NCBI GenBank assembly: GCA_934490165.1
Contig: CAKSTB010000021.1
Coordinates: forward strand, 1 to 50,464
DNA from: an uncultured Ruminiclostridium sp.
GTDB taxonomy: Bacteria > Bacillota > Clostridia > Oscillospirales > Ruminococcaceae
Length of the DNA stretch: 50,464 bases
Direction: 5' to 3'
The notes beneath the pieces were generated by a model. It worked only from the letters and a program-made list of their open reading frames with translations. It was not told the DNA's origin and made no database searches. The translations under genes were made by a program, and so were the position numbers. Each line of letters opens with the position of its first letter. Position 1 is the first letter of the stretch. Shown here piece by piece: positions 25,419 through 34,144 of this stretch.

Positions 25419-26792
25419 ATGGGGAGAGATAAACTCGGCAGCCGTCTTGGCTTTATACTGCTCAGCGCAGGCTGTGCAATAGGAATAGGAAACGTATGGA
25501 AGTTTCCTTATATAGTCGGTCAGAACGGCGGAGGGCTTTTTGTCCTTATATATCTGTTTTTCCTGCTGATACTCGGTATACCTGTACTCACTATGGAATT
25601 TTCCATAGGCAGAGCGGCTCAGAAAAGCCCTGCCAAAATGTATGAACAGCTTGAACCGAAAGGCAGTAAGTGGCACTTACACGGCAAGGTTTCCCTCATC
25701 GGCTGTTATCTGCTTATGATGTTCTATACGACTGTTGCCGGCTGGATGCTGAAATTCTTTGTGTCCACCGCCTCGGGTGAGCTTGTCGGAATGGATACGG
25801 CGGCTGTGGAAAACCACTTCAATATTGACGTTCTCGGTGACCCTGTTTCGCTTATAGTATATATGGGCATAGTCGTTGTGATAGGCGTTCTCGTATGCTT
25901 TATCGGCGTTCAGAACGGACTTGAAAAGGTCACAAAGGTAATGATGATCGCACTGCTCGCCATAATGGTGGTGCTTGCCGTAAACAGCTTTACAATGCCC
26001 GGAGGAGCGGAAGGTCTTGCGTTCTACCTGCTACCCGATTTCAGCGCTATAGAAAAGGTCGGTATAACAAATATCCTTGTAAGTGCAATGAATCAGGCGT
26101 TCTTTACGCTGAGCATCGGTATGGGAAGTATGGCTATATTCGGCAGTTACATTGGTAAGGATCGCTCTCTTCTCGGAGAATCTGTGAATGTGGCACTGCT
26201 TGATACTTTTGTTGCGATAGCCTCGGGACTTATAATCTTCCCCGCCTGCTCGGCATACGGAGTTGATGTTACAAGCGGACCGAAGCTGTTATTCATAACG
26301 CTGCCCAACATATTCAACAATCTGCCGCTCGGCAGGCTCTGGGGCAGTCTTTTCTTCGTGTTTATGTCGTTTGCGGCACTGTCAACGGTACTCGCCGTAT
26401 TTGAATGTATCATAGCAAACACGATGGATCTGTGGGGCTGGAGCAGAAAGAAGTCCTGCCTTATAAACGGCATACTGCTGTTTGCGCTGTCAGTGCCCTG
26501 CTGTCTTGGCTTTAACGTACTGAGCGGCTTTCAGCCGCTGGGTGCGGGAAGTACGATACTCAATCTTGAAGATACTATCGTCAGCAACTTTATTCTTCCG
26601 CTCGGCTCACTGGTATTCATACTGTTCTGTGTTACGAAAAAGGGCTGGGGCTGGGATAACTTCGTCAATGAAGCGAATACCGGCAAGGGTCTTAAGATAA
26701 AGAAGTTTATGAAAGGCTATATGACCTATATCCTGCCTGTGCTTGTAATGCTTGTGTTTGTTATGGGGCTTGTGGGACTTATAAAAGGCTGA
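25419..26792 (+). CDS. Sodium:neurotransmitter symporter family (NSS/SNF) transporter
   Basis: 457 aa with about 11-12 transmembrane helices. The N-terminal block SRLGFILLSAGCAIGIGNVW and FPYIVGQNGGG form the unwound TM1 and Na+/substrate site of LeuT-type transporters. Bacterial members take up amino acids with Na+; the substrate here is not predictable. CGGAGGAAC precedes the ATG. The MITE-like element replaces most of the upstream region and no clear promoter was found there. Confidence 0.94.
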   Translation: MGRDKLGSRLGFILLSAGCAIGIGNVWKFPYIVGQNGGGLFVLIYLFFLLILGIPVLTMEFSIGRAAQKSPAKMYEQLEPKGSKWHLHGKVSLIGCYLLMMFYTTVAGWMLKFFVSTASGELVGMDTAAVENHFNIDVLGDPVSLIVYMGIVVVIGVLVCFIGVQNGLEKVTKVMMIALLAIMVVLAVNSFTMPGGAEGLAFYLLPDFSAIEKVGITNILVSAMNQAFFTLSIGMGSMAIFGSYIGKDRSLLGESVNVALLDTFVAIASGLIIFPACSAYGVDVTSGPKLLFITLPNIFNNLPLGRLWGSLFFVFMSFAALSTVLAVFECIIANTMDLWGWSRKKSCLINGILLFALSVPCCLGFNVLSGFQPLGAGSTILNLEDTIVSNFILPLGSLVFILFCVTKKGWGWDNFVNEANTGKGLKIKKFMKGYMTYILPVLVMLVFVMGLVGLIKG

Positions 26793-26816
26793 TACACGAT
26801 AAAATAAAACGCAAAA

Positions 26817-26850
26817 CCCCCTGTCTGCTACTCAGCAGACAGGGGGCTTT
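26817..26850. terminator. Bidirectional terminator between symporter and atp operon
   Basis: A perfect 13-bp stem (CCCCCTGTCTGCT with its complement) and ACTC loop. A T-run follows on both strands (CTTTCTG on plus; TTTTGCGTTTT on minus). It serves both convergent transcripts. Confidence 0.9.
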
Positions 26851-26858
26851 CTGTACTA

Positions 26859-27266
26859 TTACAGCTTTATATTGGCTGTATTTATTCTGTTTATTGCTCT
26901 CTTGAGCTTATACTCGGCAATATCAAGTGCACGCTGATCGTCCTTGTACTGCTTCATACGCTCTTCAGCAAGAGCCTTTGCCTTTTCGGCACGCTCGACA
27001 TCTATCTCATCTGCCCATTCAAACGACTGGGCAAGTATCGATGTCTGATCCTTTGTGACCTCGACTATACCCGAAGACACCGCACCTATACGTACAGCTC
27101 CGTCAATGCGTATCTTCGCCTGTCCTATTGTCAGCGCCGCAACATATGGCTCGTGCTTTGCAAGTATGCCCTTGTCACCGACGGTAGTACGGACGATAAC
27201 GCTTTCAGCCATACCGTCATACACCACTCCCTCGGGGGTAAGGATCTTCAGTTTGAATTCAGTCAT
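26859..27266 (-). CDS. atpC: F1 ATP synthase epsilon subunit
   Basis: 135 aa. The central-stalk subunit coupling gamma to the c-ring and regulating ATPase activity. It has an N-terminal beta-sandwich (TPEGVVYDG, GDKGILAKHEPYVAALT) and a C-terminal helical hairpin (ERAEKAKALAEERM). It is the last gene of the operon, 24 bp after the 182-aa membrane protein gene. Confidence 0.95.
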   Translation of the reverse strand: MTEFKLKILTPEGVVYDGMAESVIVRTTVGDKGILAKHEPYVAALTIGQAKIRIDGAVRIGAVSSGIVEVTKDQTSILAQSFEWADEIDVERAEKAKALAEERMKQYKDDQRALDIAEYKLKRAINRINTANIKL

Positions 27267-27290
27267 ATCATCTTTTCCTTTCCTGAGGAG

Positions 27291-27839
27291 TTAAAGGAAC
27301 AGTACCGCATCCTTGAAATCATCGCCGGCTACATTTGCAAGCGCCGAAAATTTACCGTTCGAAAACGCAACGGAGTAATCCTTTGTAAAGTAGGATACCT
27401 TGCTGATGTTGCCGTTCTTCTTGCTTATCGTTACGATGAAATGCTCATCGGAGGGCACACCTGCTTTTTCTCTTACGCTTTCTGCGGTAATATCATCGCC
27501 GTTGTCACGGTACAGACCGAGTGCGACCTTTTCCAGATTTACAGCCTTATCCTGCACGTTTTTTACCGTTTCGCTGCTGACTACAGCCGCAGGTGCAGAG
27601 GGCGTTGCCGTCTTGCTTGTGGTAACAGACGGTTTCGGAGATACGTCGGTACGCTTTTTTGTAGTCACGATGACCGACGATTCCTGCGCCGTTGTTTCCG
27701 GGGTCGGCAATGGGGTCAATATATCATCGTCCTTTACAGGTCCGCTCATTATAAACGGTAGTCCTGTTATAATCAGCGCCAGTAAAAGCGCGGTTATCGT
27801 CATAGGGCTGAAATAACCCTTGTTATTACGCCTTCTCAT
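27291..27839 (-). CDS. Membrane-anchored protein encoded between atpD and atpC, unknown
   Basis: 182 aa. A basic N-terminus (MRRRNNKG), one hydrophobic segment (~12-32), a low-complexity Thr/Ser/Pro linker (~40-92) and a small C-terminal domain (~93-182) of mixed alpha/beta appearance. Topology should be N-in with the domain outside. ATG 27839 overlaps the end of atpD by 14 bp and follows AAAAGG, so it is read as a coupled operon member; an upstream TTG (27854) is less likely. I recognise no homologue. This position in the atp operon normally holds no gene. Confidence 0.75.
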   Translation of the reverse strand: MRRRNNKGYFSPMTITALLLALIITGLPFIMSGPVKDDDILTPLPTPETTAQESSVIVTTKKRTDVSPKPSVTTSKTATPSAPAAVVSSETVKNVQDKAVNLEKVALGLYRDNGDDITAESVREKAGVPSDEHFIVTISKKNGNISKVSYFTKDYSVAFSNGKFSALANVAGDDFKDAVLFL

Positions 27840-29223
27840 TCTTAGCCTTTTCAACAGCCTCGTCGATAGTGCCTACGAACAGGAATGCAGACTCGGGAAG
27901 ATCGTCGTGTTTGCCCTCAATGATCTCCTTGAAGCCTCTTATCGTTTCCTTAAGCGGAACATACTTACCCTTCATACCTGTGAACTGTTCTGCAACCGAG
28001 AACGGCTGAGATAAGAAACGCTGTATCTTTCTTGCTCTTGATACGGTAAGCTTGTCGTTGTCGTCAAGCTCGTCCATACCGAGGATAGCGATGATATCCT
28101 GAAGCTCGTTATAACGCTGGAGTATCGACTGTACCTGTCTTGCAACCTCGTAATGCTCCTCGCCGACTATCTCGGGAGTGAGTATTCTTGACGTACTGTC
28201 AAGAGGGTCAACAGCGGGGAAAATACCCATTGATGAGATGTTTCTTGAAAGTACCGTTGTTGCATCAAGGTGTGCGAATGTTGTAGCAGGTGCGGGGTCG
28301 GTAAGGTCGTCCGCAGGAACGTAAACTGCCTGTACCGATGTGATAGAGCCCTTCTTGGTAGAAGTGATACGCTCCTGTAAAGCGCCCATTTCGGTCGCCA
28401 GTGTAGGCTGATAACCAACGGCTGACGGCATACGTCCGAGCAGAGCCGAAACCTCAGAGCCTGCCTGTGTAAATCTGAATATATTATCGATGAAGAGCAG
28501 TACGTCCTGACCTTCCTTATCACGGAAGTATTCAGCCATTGTAAGACCTGAGAGGGCTACTCTCATTCTCGCTCCGGGCGGCTCGTTCATCTGACCGTAA
28601 ACAAGCGTTGTCTTTTCGATAACGCCGGACTCGGTCATTTCGTTGTAAAGGTCGTTACCCTCACGGGTACGCTCACCGACACCTGTGAATACCGAAAGAC
28701 CGCCGTGCTGTTTAGCGATGTTGTTGATAAGCTCCATAATAAGTACGGTCTTACCGACACCCGCACCGCCGAACAGACCTATCTTACCGCCCTTTAAGTA
28801 AGGCGCGATAAGGTCTACGACCTTGATACCCGTTTCAAGTACCTGTGTTGAACCCTCCTGCTCCTCAAATGACGGAGCGGGACGGTGGATCTCCCATTTT
28901 TCTTCCGTTTCGGGCTGGGGCTTGTTATCAACAGCCTCGCCGAGCAGGTTGAATATTCTGCCAAGGGTCTGTCTGCCTACGGGAACTTTTATAGACGCGC
29001 CCGTATCGACTGCCGGAAGTCCTCTTACAAGTCCGTCCGTGCTTCCCATTGCTATGCAACGCACCGTATCGTCACCGATATGCTGTGCTACTTCAACGGT
29101 CAGCTTCTTGCCCTCGTGTTCTATCTCTATGGCGTTAAGCAGGTTAGGCAGGTTCTCGGGGGGGAACTTTATATCAAGTACCGCACCGATGATCTGCACA
29201 ACCGTGCCGATATTCTGTGGCAT
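27826..29223 (-). CDS. atpD: F1 ATP synthase beta subunit
   Basis: 465 aa, the catalytic subunit. Walker A is GGAGVGKT (152-159), followed by the GERTREGNDLY segment carrying the catalytic glutamate region and VLLFIDNIFRF. Length and motifs are standard. The end overlaps the downstream membrane-protein gene. Confidence 0.98.
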   Translation of the reverse strand: MPQNIGTVVQIIGAVLDIKFPPENLPNLLNAIEIEHEGKKLTVEVAQHIGDDTVRCIAMGSTDGLVRGLPAVDTGASIKVPVGRQTLGRIFNLLGEAVDNKPQPETEEKWEIHRPAPSFEEQEGSTQVLETGIKVVDLIAPYLKGGKIGLFGGAGVGKTVLIMELINNIAKQHGGLSVFTGVGERTREGNDLYNEMTESGVIEKTTLVYGQMNEPPGARMRVALSGLTMAEYFRDKEGQDVLLFIDNIFRFTQAGSEVSALLGRMPSAVGYQPTLATEMGALQERITSTKKGSITSVQAVYVPADDLTDPAPATTFAHLDATTVLSRNISSMGIFPAVDPLDSTSRILTPEIVGEEHYEVARQVQSILQRYNELQDIIAILGMDELDDNDKLTVSRARKIQRFLSQPFSVAEQFTGMKGKYVPLKETIRGFKEIIEGKHDDLPESAFLFVGTIDEAVEKAKNEKA

Positions 29224-29247
29224 AGATCAGTCCTGTCCTTTCTTAAC

Positions 29248-30108
29248 TTAATTCAGCGCATTAGCACCCGATACGATCTCGTTGAGCTCGTTCGTTATCT
29301 TTTCCTGTCTTGCACGGTTGTACATGAGTGACAGGCTTGCTATCATCTCTTCTGCGTTGTCCGTTGCGTTCTCCATAGCCGTTCTTCGAGCGCCGAGCTC
29401 AGATGCGTAGCTTTCGTTTACCGCGCACATAATAAGGCTCGTTATGAGCTTTGGTATCACGCGGTTGAAAACTGCCTCGGGGCTTGGGTCATAGGTCGTA
29501 CCCGCCTTGTTTTCGGGTACTGCTCCGCCTGTGGGAGCATCTATGGGGAGTACGGGCATACGGGTAGGAGTCTGTACAAGAGGGGATACGAACTGTGTGA
29601 AGAACAGCTCTATCTCATCGACCTCTCCCTTTGTGAAAAGATCCGTCGCTATCTGCGCTATATCGGCAGCATCTGCCGTTTTGATATGCTCCGCAATGCC
29701 GGGGAACTGCGCCACTACGTCGTATTCGTGCTTTGTAAAGAACTCCGCAGCCTTCTTGCCTATAGCAATTATCTTCGGCGAATATTCATCGCCGTGGGAC
29801 TGCTGTACAAGCTTCAGTATATTGGAGTTGTAACCGCCCGCAAGACCTCTGTCACCCGCAATTACAATGAACAGACGGTTCTTTACCTCTCTGTGTCTTG
29901 TATATACGGTGCTCAGGTTCTCCGTTTCGCCTGCTATGCGGCACATAAGGGAATACTGTGCATCAAAGAACGGACGTGCGTCCTCGGCACGAAGCTTAGC
30001 CTTTCTCAGCTTAGAAGAGGCGACAAGCTCCATAGCCTTCGTTATCTGCATAGTGGACTCAACGCTTTTTACTCTGCGCTTGATGTCCTTCATATTTCCC
30101 GAAGCCAT
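29248..30108 (-). CDS. atpG: F1 ATP synthase gamma subunit
   Basis: 286 aa rotor shaft. The N-terminal helix has IKRRVKSVESTMQITKAMELVA, and the C-terminal helix TDNAEEMIASLSLMYNRARQ ends near INxEIxEIVxGAxAL. AAAGGAGG precedes the ATG. It begins 12 bp after the 41-aa ORF. Confidence 0.97.
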   Translation of the reverse strand: MASGNMKDIKRRVKSVESTMQITKAMELVASSKLRKAKLRAEDARPFFDAQYSLMCRIAGETENLSTVYTRHREVKNRLFIVIAGDRGLAGGYNSNILKLVQQSHGDEYSPKIIAIGKKAAEFFTKHEYDVVAQFPGIAEHIKTADAADIAQIATDLFTKGEVDEIELFFTQFVSPLVQTPTRMPVLPIDAPTGGAVPENKAGTTYDPSPEAVFNRVIPKLITSLIMCAVNESYASELGARRTAMENATDNAEEMIASLSLMYNRARQEKITNELNEIVSGANALN

Positions 30109-30120
30109 GCAAAGCCTCCT

Positions 30121-30246
30121 TTATCGGATATTGTCACTGTCGATATAAGTCGTCTTTTTATAGAACAGCTCTAAAACCGTGAGCGCAAGGGTGAGTGCGG
30201 ATATGCTCAAAGCAACGATGCTCAGTACAAGTGATGCCTTTTTCAT
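30121..30246 (-). CDS. 41-aa single-helix membrane protein between atpA and atpG
   Basis: A small ORF: ATG at 30246, TAA at 30121-30123. The product starts MKKASLVLSIVAL and is one hydrophobic helix (residues ~4-27), followed by a short polar tail ending DSDNIR. GAAAGGAAG stands 7 nt before the ATG, and the spacing to atpA (39 bp) and atpG (12 bp) fits an operon gene. No family recognised. The strong RBS and precise operon fit argue for translation. Confidence 0.75.
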   Translation of the reverse strand: MKKASLVLSIVALSISALTLALTVLELFYKKTTYIDSDNIR

Positions 30247-30285
30247 AACTATTCTTCCTTTCGCTTAATGCTTATATCTTAAGTT

Positions 30286-31791
30286 TTAAACGTACTTCTC
30301 CGAAAAATCCTTGAGAGCGGCTTTCAGCTTTTCTTCGTTTTCGGGAGTGAGTACCTTTTCTTCTCTTATGCTTGCTGTAATATCGGGGTGAGCCTCTTCC
30401 ATATGCTTATAGAGGTCACGCTCAAAGTCACCGACCTTTTCAAGCGGAATGTTCTTCAGATAGTTGTTGATTACGGCATAGATGATTATGACCTGATTTT
30501 CAACAGCTACCGGAGCATTCTGTCCCTGTTTTAATATCTCAACGATACGCTCGCCCTTTGCAAGACGTTCCTTTGTATCCTTATCAAGATCCGAACCGAA
30601 CTGCGAGAAGCTCTGTAACTCTCTGAACTGCGAATATTCGAGCTTAAGAGTACCGGATACCTTCTTCATAGCCTTTATCTGCGCATTACCGCCGACACGG
30701 GATACCGAGATACCGGGGTTTACAGCGGGTCTTACACCCGAGTGGAACAGCTCTGTTTCAAGGAATATCTGACCGTCGGTGATCGAAATAACGTTGGTCG
30801 GGATATAGGCTGAAACGTCGCCTGCCTGTGTTTCGATGATAGGCAGTGCGGTGAGTGAACCACCGCCGTAGTTTTCATTTAAGTTAGCGGCTCTTTCGAG
30901 CAGTCTTGAATGCAGATAGAATACGTCACCGGGATAAGCCTCACGTCCGGGCGGACGCTTGAGGAGCAGAGAAAGTGCTCTGTAAGCCACAGCGTGCTTG
31001 GACAGGTCATCATAGATTATAAGTGCGTCCTTGCCCTTTTCCATGAAGTATTCACCCATGGTGCAGCCCGAATAGGGCGCAATGTACTGTAAGGGCGCAA
31101 GCTCACTTGCGGTAGCGGAAACTACTATTGTGTAGTCCATAGCGCCTGCGGCGGTGAGCTGTTCTACAACGTTAGCAACTGTAGAAGCCTTCTGACCTAT
31201 AGCAACGTATATACAAATTACGTCTGTTTTCTTCTGATTTATTATCGTATCGATCGCAATGGCAGTCTTACCTGTCTGTCTGTCGCCGATGATCAGCTCA
31301 CGCTGACCTCTGCCTATCGGTATCATAGAGTCAATAGCCTTGATACCTGTCTGAAGCGGAACATTAACAGATTTTCTCGTAATGATACCTGGAGCGATCT
31401 TTTCGATCGGGCGTGTTTCCTTTGCGAGTATAGCGCCCTTGCCGTCGATAGGCTGACCCAGTGCGTTTACTACTCGTCCGAGCAGTTCCTCGCCTACGGG
31501 TACAGATACGACTGAACCTGTGCGCTTTACCGTATCGCCCTCTTTGATCTCGGCATCTGAGCCCAGCATAACCGCACCGACAAAGTCCTGCTCTAAGTTG
31601 AGCGCCATGCAGCGAACGCCGTTCTCAAATTCCAGCAGCTCGTTCATCATACACTTTTCAAGTCCGTGTATACGAACAATACCGTCACCTACAGTTACAA
31701 CAGTACCTGTATCTTCAAGACGGATCTTTGAGCCGTAGTCCTTGATCCGGGATTTAATTATGCCTGTTATTTCATCCGGGCGTAAATCCAT
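30286..31791 (-). CDS. atpA: F1 ATP synthase alpha subunit
   Basis: 501 aa regulatory/nucleotide-binding subunit. The P-loop is GDRQTGKT (169-176), with the conserved ALIIYDDLSKHAVAYR and RPAVNPGISVSRVGG (arginine-finger region). GAAAGGAAG precedes the ATG. Confidence 0.98.
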   Translation of the reverse strand: MDLRPDEITGIIKSRIKDYGSKIRLEDTGTVVTVGDGIVRIHGLEKCMMNELLEFENGVRCMALNLEQDFVGAVMLGSDAEIKEGDTVKRTGSVVSVPVGEELLGRVVNALGQPIDGKGAILAKETRPIEKIAPGIITRKSVNVPLQTGIKAIDSMIPIGRGQRELIIGDRQTGKTAIAIDTIINQKKTDVICIYVAIGQKASTVANVVEQLTAAGAMDYTIVVSATASELAPLQYIAPYSGCTMGEYFMEKGKDALIIYDDLSKHAVAYRALSLLLKRPPGREAYPGDVFYLHSRLLERAANLNENYGGGSLTALPIIETQAGDVSAYIPTNVISITDGQIFLETELFHSGVRPAVNPGISVSRVGGNAQIKAMKKVSGTLKLEYSQFRELQSFSQFGSDLDKDTKERLAKGERIVEILKQGQNAPVAVENQVIIIYAVINNYLKNIPLEKVGDFERDLYKHMEEAHPDITASIREEKVLTPENEEKLKAALKDFSEKYV

Positions 31792-31838
31792 TGGAGGTTC
31801 TTCCTTTCGTATTTTTTTACCGGCTGACGATTTTTATG

Positions 31839-32384
31839 TCAGTCGATAGTTCCGGCAATATCCGCCTTCAGCTGTTCAAGTCTTGCCTTGACGCTTCCGT
31901 CGATAGTCGTATTGCCGTAGCTGATAACAACGCCGCCGATGAGCTTATCGTCGGTTTTCAGCGTCATATTAACGGTCTTGCCCGTGATATCAGCCATTTT
32001 TGCTCTGATCTTTTCGACAGCTGTATCCGAAAGAGGCATTGCAGAGGTTACAGTAACATCTGCTATACCGAGCTTTTCGTTATACAGCCCTGTAAAGTAT
32101 GCCAGTATCCGTTCAAAGTCGGGCAGTCTGTCATTTTCGGTAAGTATGCACAGAAAGTTAAGCACGAAACTGTGCACCTTGCCATCAAAGACTTCTTTTA
32201 TAAGCCCTGTCTTTTCCTCTATAAGGATAGTAGGAGTACGAAGCAGCTTTATAAAATCGGGCTCGGCGGCAAAAACCTCCGACACACCCTTAAGCTGTCC
32301 GAGAATGTCGGGCAGTGCCTTTTCATCCTCTTCGGTTATTAGAGAGAACAATGCGTCGCCGTATGTCTTGTCAACAGCAGCCAT
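31839..32384 (-). CDS. atpH: F1 ATP synthase delta subunit
   Basis: 181 aa peripheral-stalk subunit (OSCP type). Helical N-terminal half (YGDALFSL) and the typical C-terminal DDKLIGGVVISYGNTTIDGS segment. It begins one base after the atpF stop region, so translation is coupled. Confidence 0.94.
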   Translation of the reverse strand: MAAVDKTYGDALFSLITEEDEKALPDILGQLKGVSEVFAAEPDFIKLLRTPTILIEEKTGLIKEVFDGKVHSFVLNFLCILTENDRLPDFERILAYFTGLYNEKLGIADVTVTSAMPLSDTAVEKIRAKMADITGKTVNMTLKTDDKLIGGVVISYGNTTIDGSVKARLEQLKADIAGTID

Positions 32385-32385
32385 T

Positions 32386-32928
32386 TCAGCTCTCCTTTCC
32401 GATCTGCGACAGAACAGAATCGATTATCTTCTCGTTGTCCTGCGCGTTTATCTCCTTTTCGGCAACCTTTGAAGCCGCCATAACTACCATATCGGAAATC
32501 TCTTCCTTTATCTCGTTTACCGCACGCTTCTTCTCACGCTCGATAGATTCTTCCGCACGCTGTTTCATAGAAGCGGCTTCTTCGTTTGCGGCGGAGATGA
32601 TCTCCTCCTCGCGCGCCTGAGCCTTCTTTGTAGCGTCTGCCACAATGCGGGCAGCCTCTTCCTTTGAGGTTTCAAGGCGATGCTCGTAGTCCGCCTTTAC
32701 TGCGGCGGCCTCTTCCTTCGCCTTCTGTGCGTCGTCCATATCCTTGTTTACTGTCTTTGCACGCTCGTCAAGAATCTTGCAGACGGGCTTGTGCAGAAAG
32801 AAGAAATAAAGCAGAACGATGATGAGCGTGTTGATCAGAGTGAAGACTATAGTGTTAAGATCTATGCTGACCAGAGAAAACTTTGCCTGCTCGGCGGCTT
32901 CCTCGGCTATTCTCAGCATATCCGTCAT
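32386..32928 (-). CDS. atpF: F0 ATP synthase b subunit
   Basis: 180 aa. One N-terminal membrane segment (~27-45, NTLIIVLLYFFFL) followed by a long charged coiled coil (~50-175) rich in Ala/Glu/Lys, as expected for the peripheral-stalk dimer. A second in-frame ATG lies at codon 4. Confidence 0.94.
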   Translation of the reverse strand: MTDMLRIAEEAAEQAKFSLVSIDLNTIVFTLINTLIIVLLYFFFLHKPVCKILDERAKTVNKDMDDAQKAKEEAAAVKADYEHRLETSKEEAARIVADATKKAQAREEEIISAANEEAASMKQRAEESIEREKKRAVNEIKEEISDMVVMAASKVAEKEINAQDNEKIIDSVLSQIGKES

Positions 32929-32965
32929 TTCACTTCAATCCTTTCGTGTTGTAGTCTGCCAGAGA

Positions 32966-33229
32966 TTAAAGCTGTCTGATGAAGGGGTTTGCGAACATCA
33001 GCAGCAGAGCGATAATGAGTGAGTAAAGACCTGTGGTTTCCGCAAGAGCGTCACCGATGATCATTGTTCTCGTGATTGCGCCTGAAGCCTCGGGCTGTCT
33101 GCCGATTGCTTCAACAGCCTTACCGCCGCAGAAGCCTTCACCGATACCGGGGCCAAGACCTGCGATCATAGCAAGACCTGCACCTATTGCAGATGCGCCC
33201 AGTACGATTGCCTGTGATAAGTTTTCCAT
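32966..33229 (-). CDS. atpE: F0 ATP synthase c subunit with two-carboxylate (Na+-type) motif
   Basis: 87 aa hairpin of two transmembrane helices that oligomerises into the rotor ring. ATG 33229 is chosen because GGAGGA lies 7 nt upstream; an in-frame ATG at 33247 would make 93 aa. Loop RQPEA is conserved. The ion site has E64 (ALAETTGLYS) followed by T65, T66 and Y69, and a second carboxylate E31 in GPGIGEG. This equals the E32/E65 plus Ser-Thr arrangement known for Na+-binding rotors with two carboxylates. Na+ coupling is therefore predicted. Confidence 0.95.
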   Translation of the reverse strand: MENLSQAIVLGASAIGAGLAMIAGLGPGIGEGFCGGKAVEAIGRQPEASGAITRTMIIGDALAETTGLYSLIIALLLMFANPFIRQL

Positions 33230-33313
33230 ATCAAAGTCCTCCGTCATTTTATTCTACCTGTCGGTAGATTATTGTTATTTATTACACCACAGTTTCCTGT
33301 GGGGGTAAACTGA

Positions 33314-34042
33314 TTAGTCATCTCCGCATTCTGCCATTGAAACGTAAGCCATTGTCAGTGTGCAGAAGATATAAGCCTGAATGAATGCCGAGAACAAGTC
33401 AAAGTACAGCGAGCATACGGCGGGTACGCCGATAGATGCGAGGCCGTTTGCGACCTGTCCTAAAGCGAAGTAGATAAGTCCTCCGATTACAGAGCCTGCA
33501 AGGATATTTGCAAAGTGACGCAGTGTCTGTGAAACGGGGTTTGCTATATCACCGATTATATTGAACGGGAGCATAAAAGGCATAGGCTCGATGAAGCCCT
33601 TGAGATAGCCCTTGATACCGCCTGTTTTCAGCTTGTTCCTGAGCGTCAGAACGAATGTCGTGATGCCCCATGCGGCTATTACGGAAAGGTCCGAGGTCGG
33701 ACATCTGAAGCCGAAAAGACCCATAAGGCTCGAAAGAATCGAGAAGCAGAAAAGTCCGCCTATATAGGGGGTGTACTTTCTGTATTTTTCGCCCATGGTG
33801 TCACGCACCATATTGTTGAAGAAGTTTACAAGATACTCAGCCGCCATCTGTCTGCGTGAAGTCGATCTCACCTTGAGGTTTCTGCCGAGTATAAAGAATA
33901 CGATGCCGAGGACAAGCATAACTATCCACTGCACAACGATACTCTCGCTGATAACAACATTGTAGCTGCCTATATCGAAGCTTATCGATTTAAGCGGTCC
34001 TTCTACTGAAAATTCCGCCATAGGTTTTATAAGGTCTGCCAT
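33314..34042 (-). CDS. atpB: F0 ATP synthase a subunit
   Basis: 242 aa, five to six transmembrane helices. It provides the ion half-channels. The essential arginine is R175 in SQTLRHFANILAGS. GGGAGGAG precedes the ATG. Confidence 0.96.
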   Translation of the reverse strand: MADLIKPMAEFSVEGPLKSISFDIGSYNVVISESIVVQWIVMLVLGIVFFILGRNLKVRSTSRRQMAAEYLVNFFNNMVRDTMGEKYRKYTPYIGGLFCFSILSSLMGLFGFRCPTSDLSVIAAWGITTFVLTLRNKLKTGGIKGYLKGFIEPMPFMLPFNIIGDIANPVSQTLRHFANILAGSVIGGLIYFALGQVANGLASIGVPAVCSLYFDLFSAFIQAYIFCTLTMAYVSMAECGDD

Positions 34043-34092
34043 TTTCTAATGCTCCTCCCTTATTTTGATGGGACTGTTCCCATAATGAATAT

Positions 34093-34121
34093 TTTATATT
34101 TTTATATAAATTTAATGTTAA
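34093..34121 (-). promoter_or_regulatory. Possible internal promoter before atpB
   Basis: On the minus strand TTAACA (34116-34121), a 17-bp spacer and TATAAA (34093-34098), in the 102-bp gap between the atpI-like gene and atpB. The region is AT-rich, so the match could be chance. Confidence 0.4.
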
Positions 34122-34144
34122 GTCAGGGGTTGTAAATTCTGCTG

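Noticed and set aside
27153..27761. 202-aa plus-strand ORF across atpC and the 182-aa gene
   Set aside because: Antisense to a well-supported operon, with no RBS or family features.
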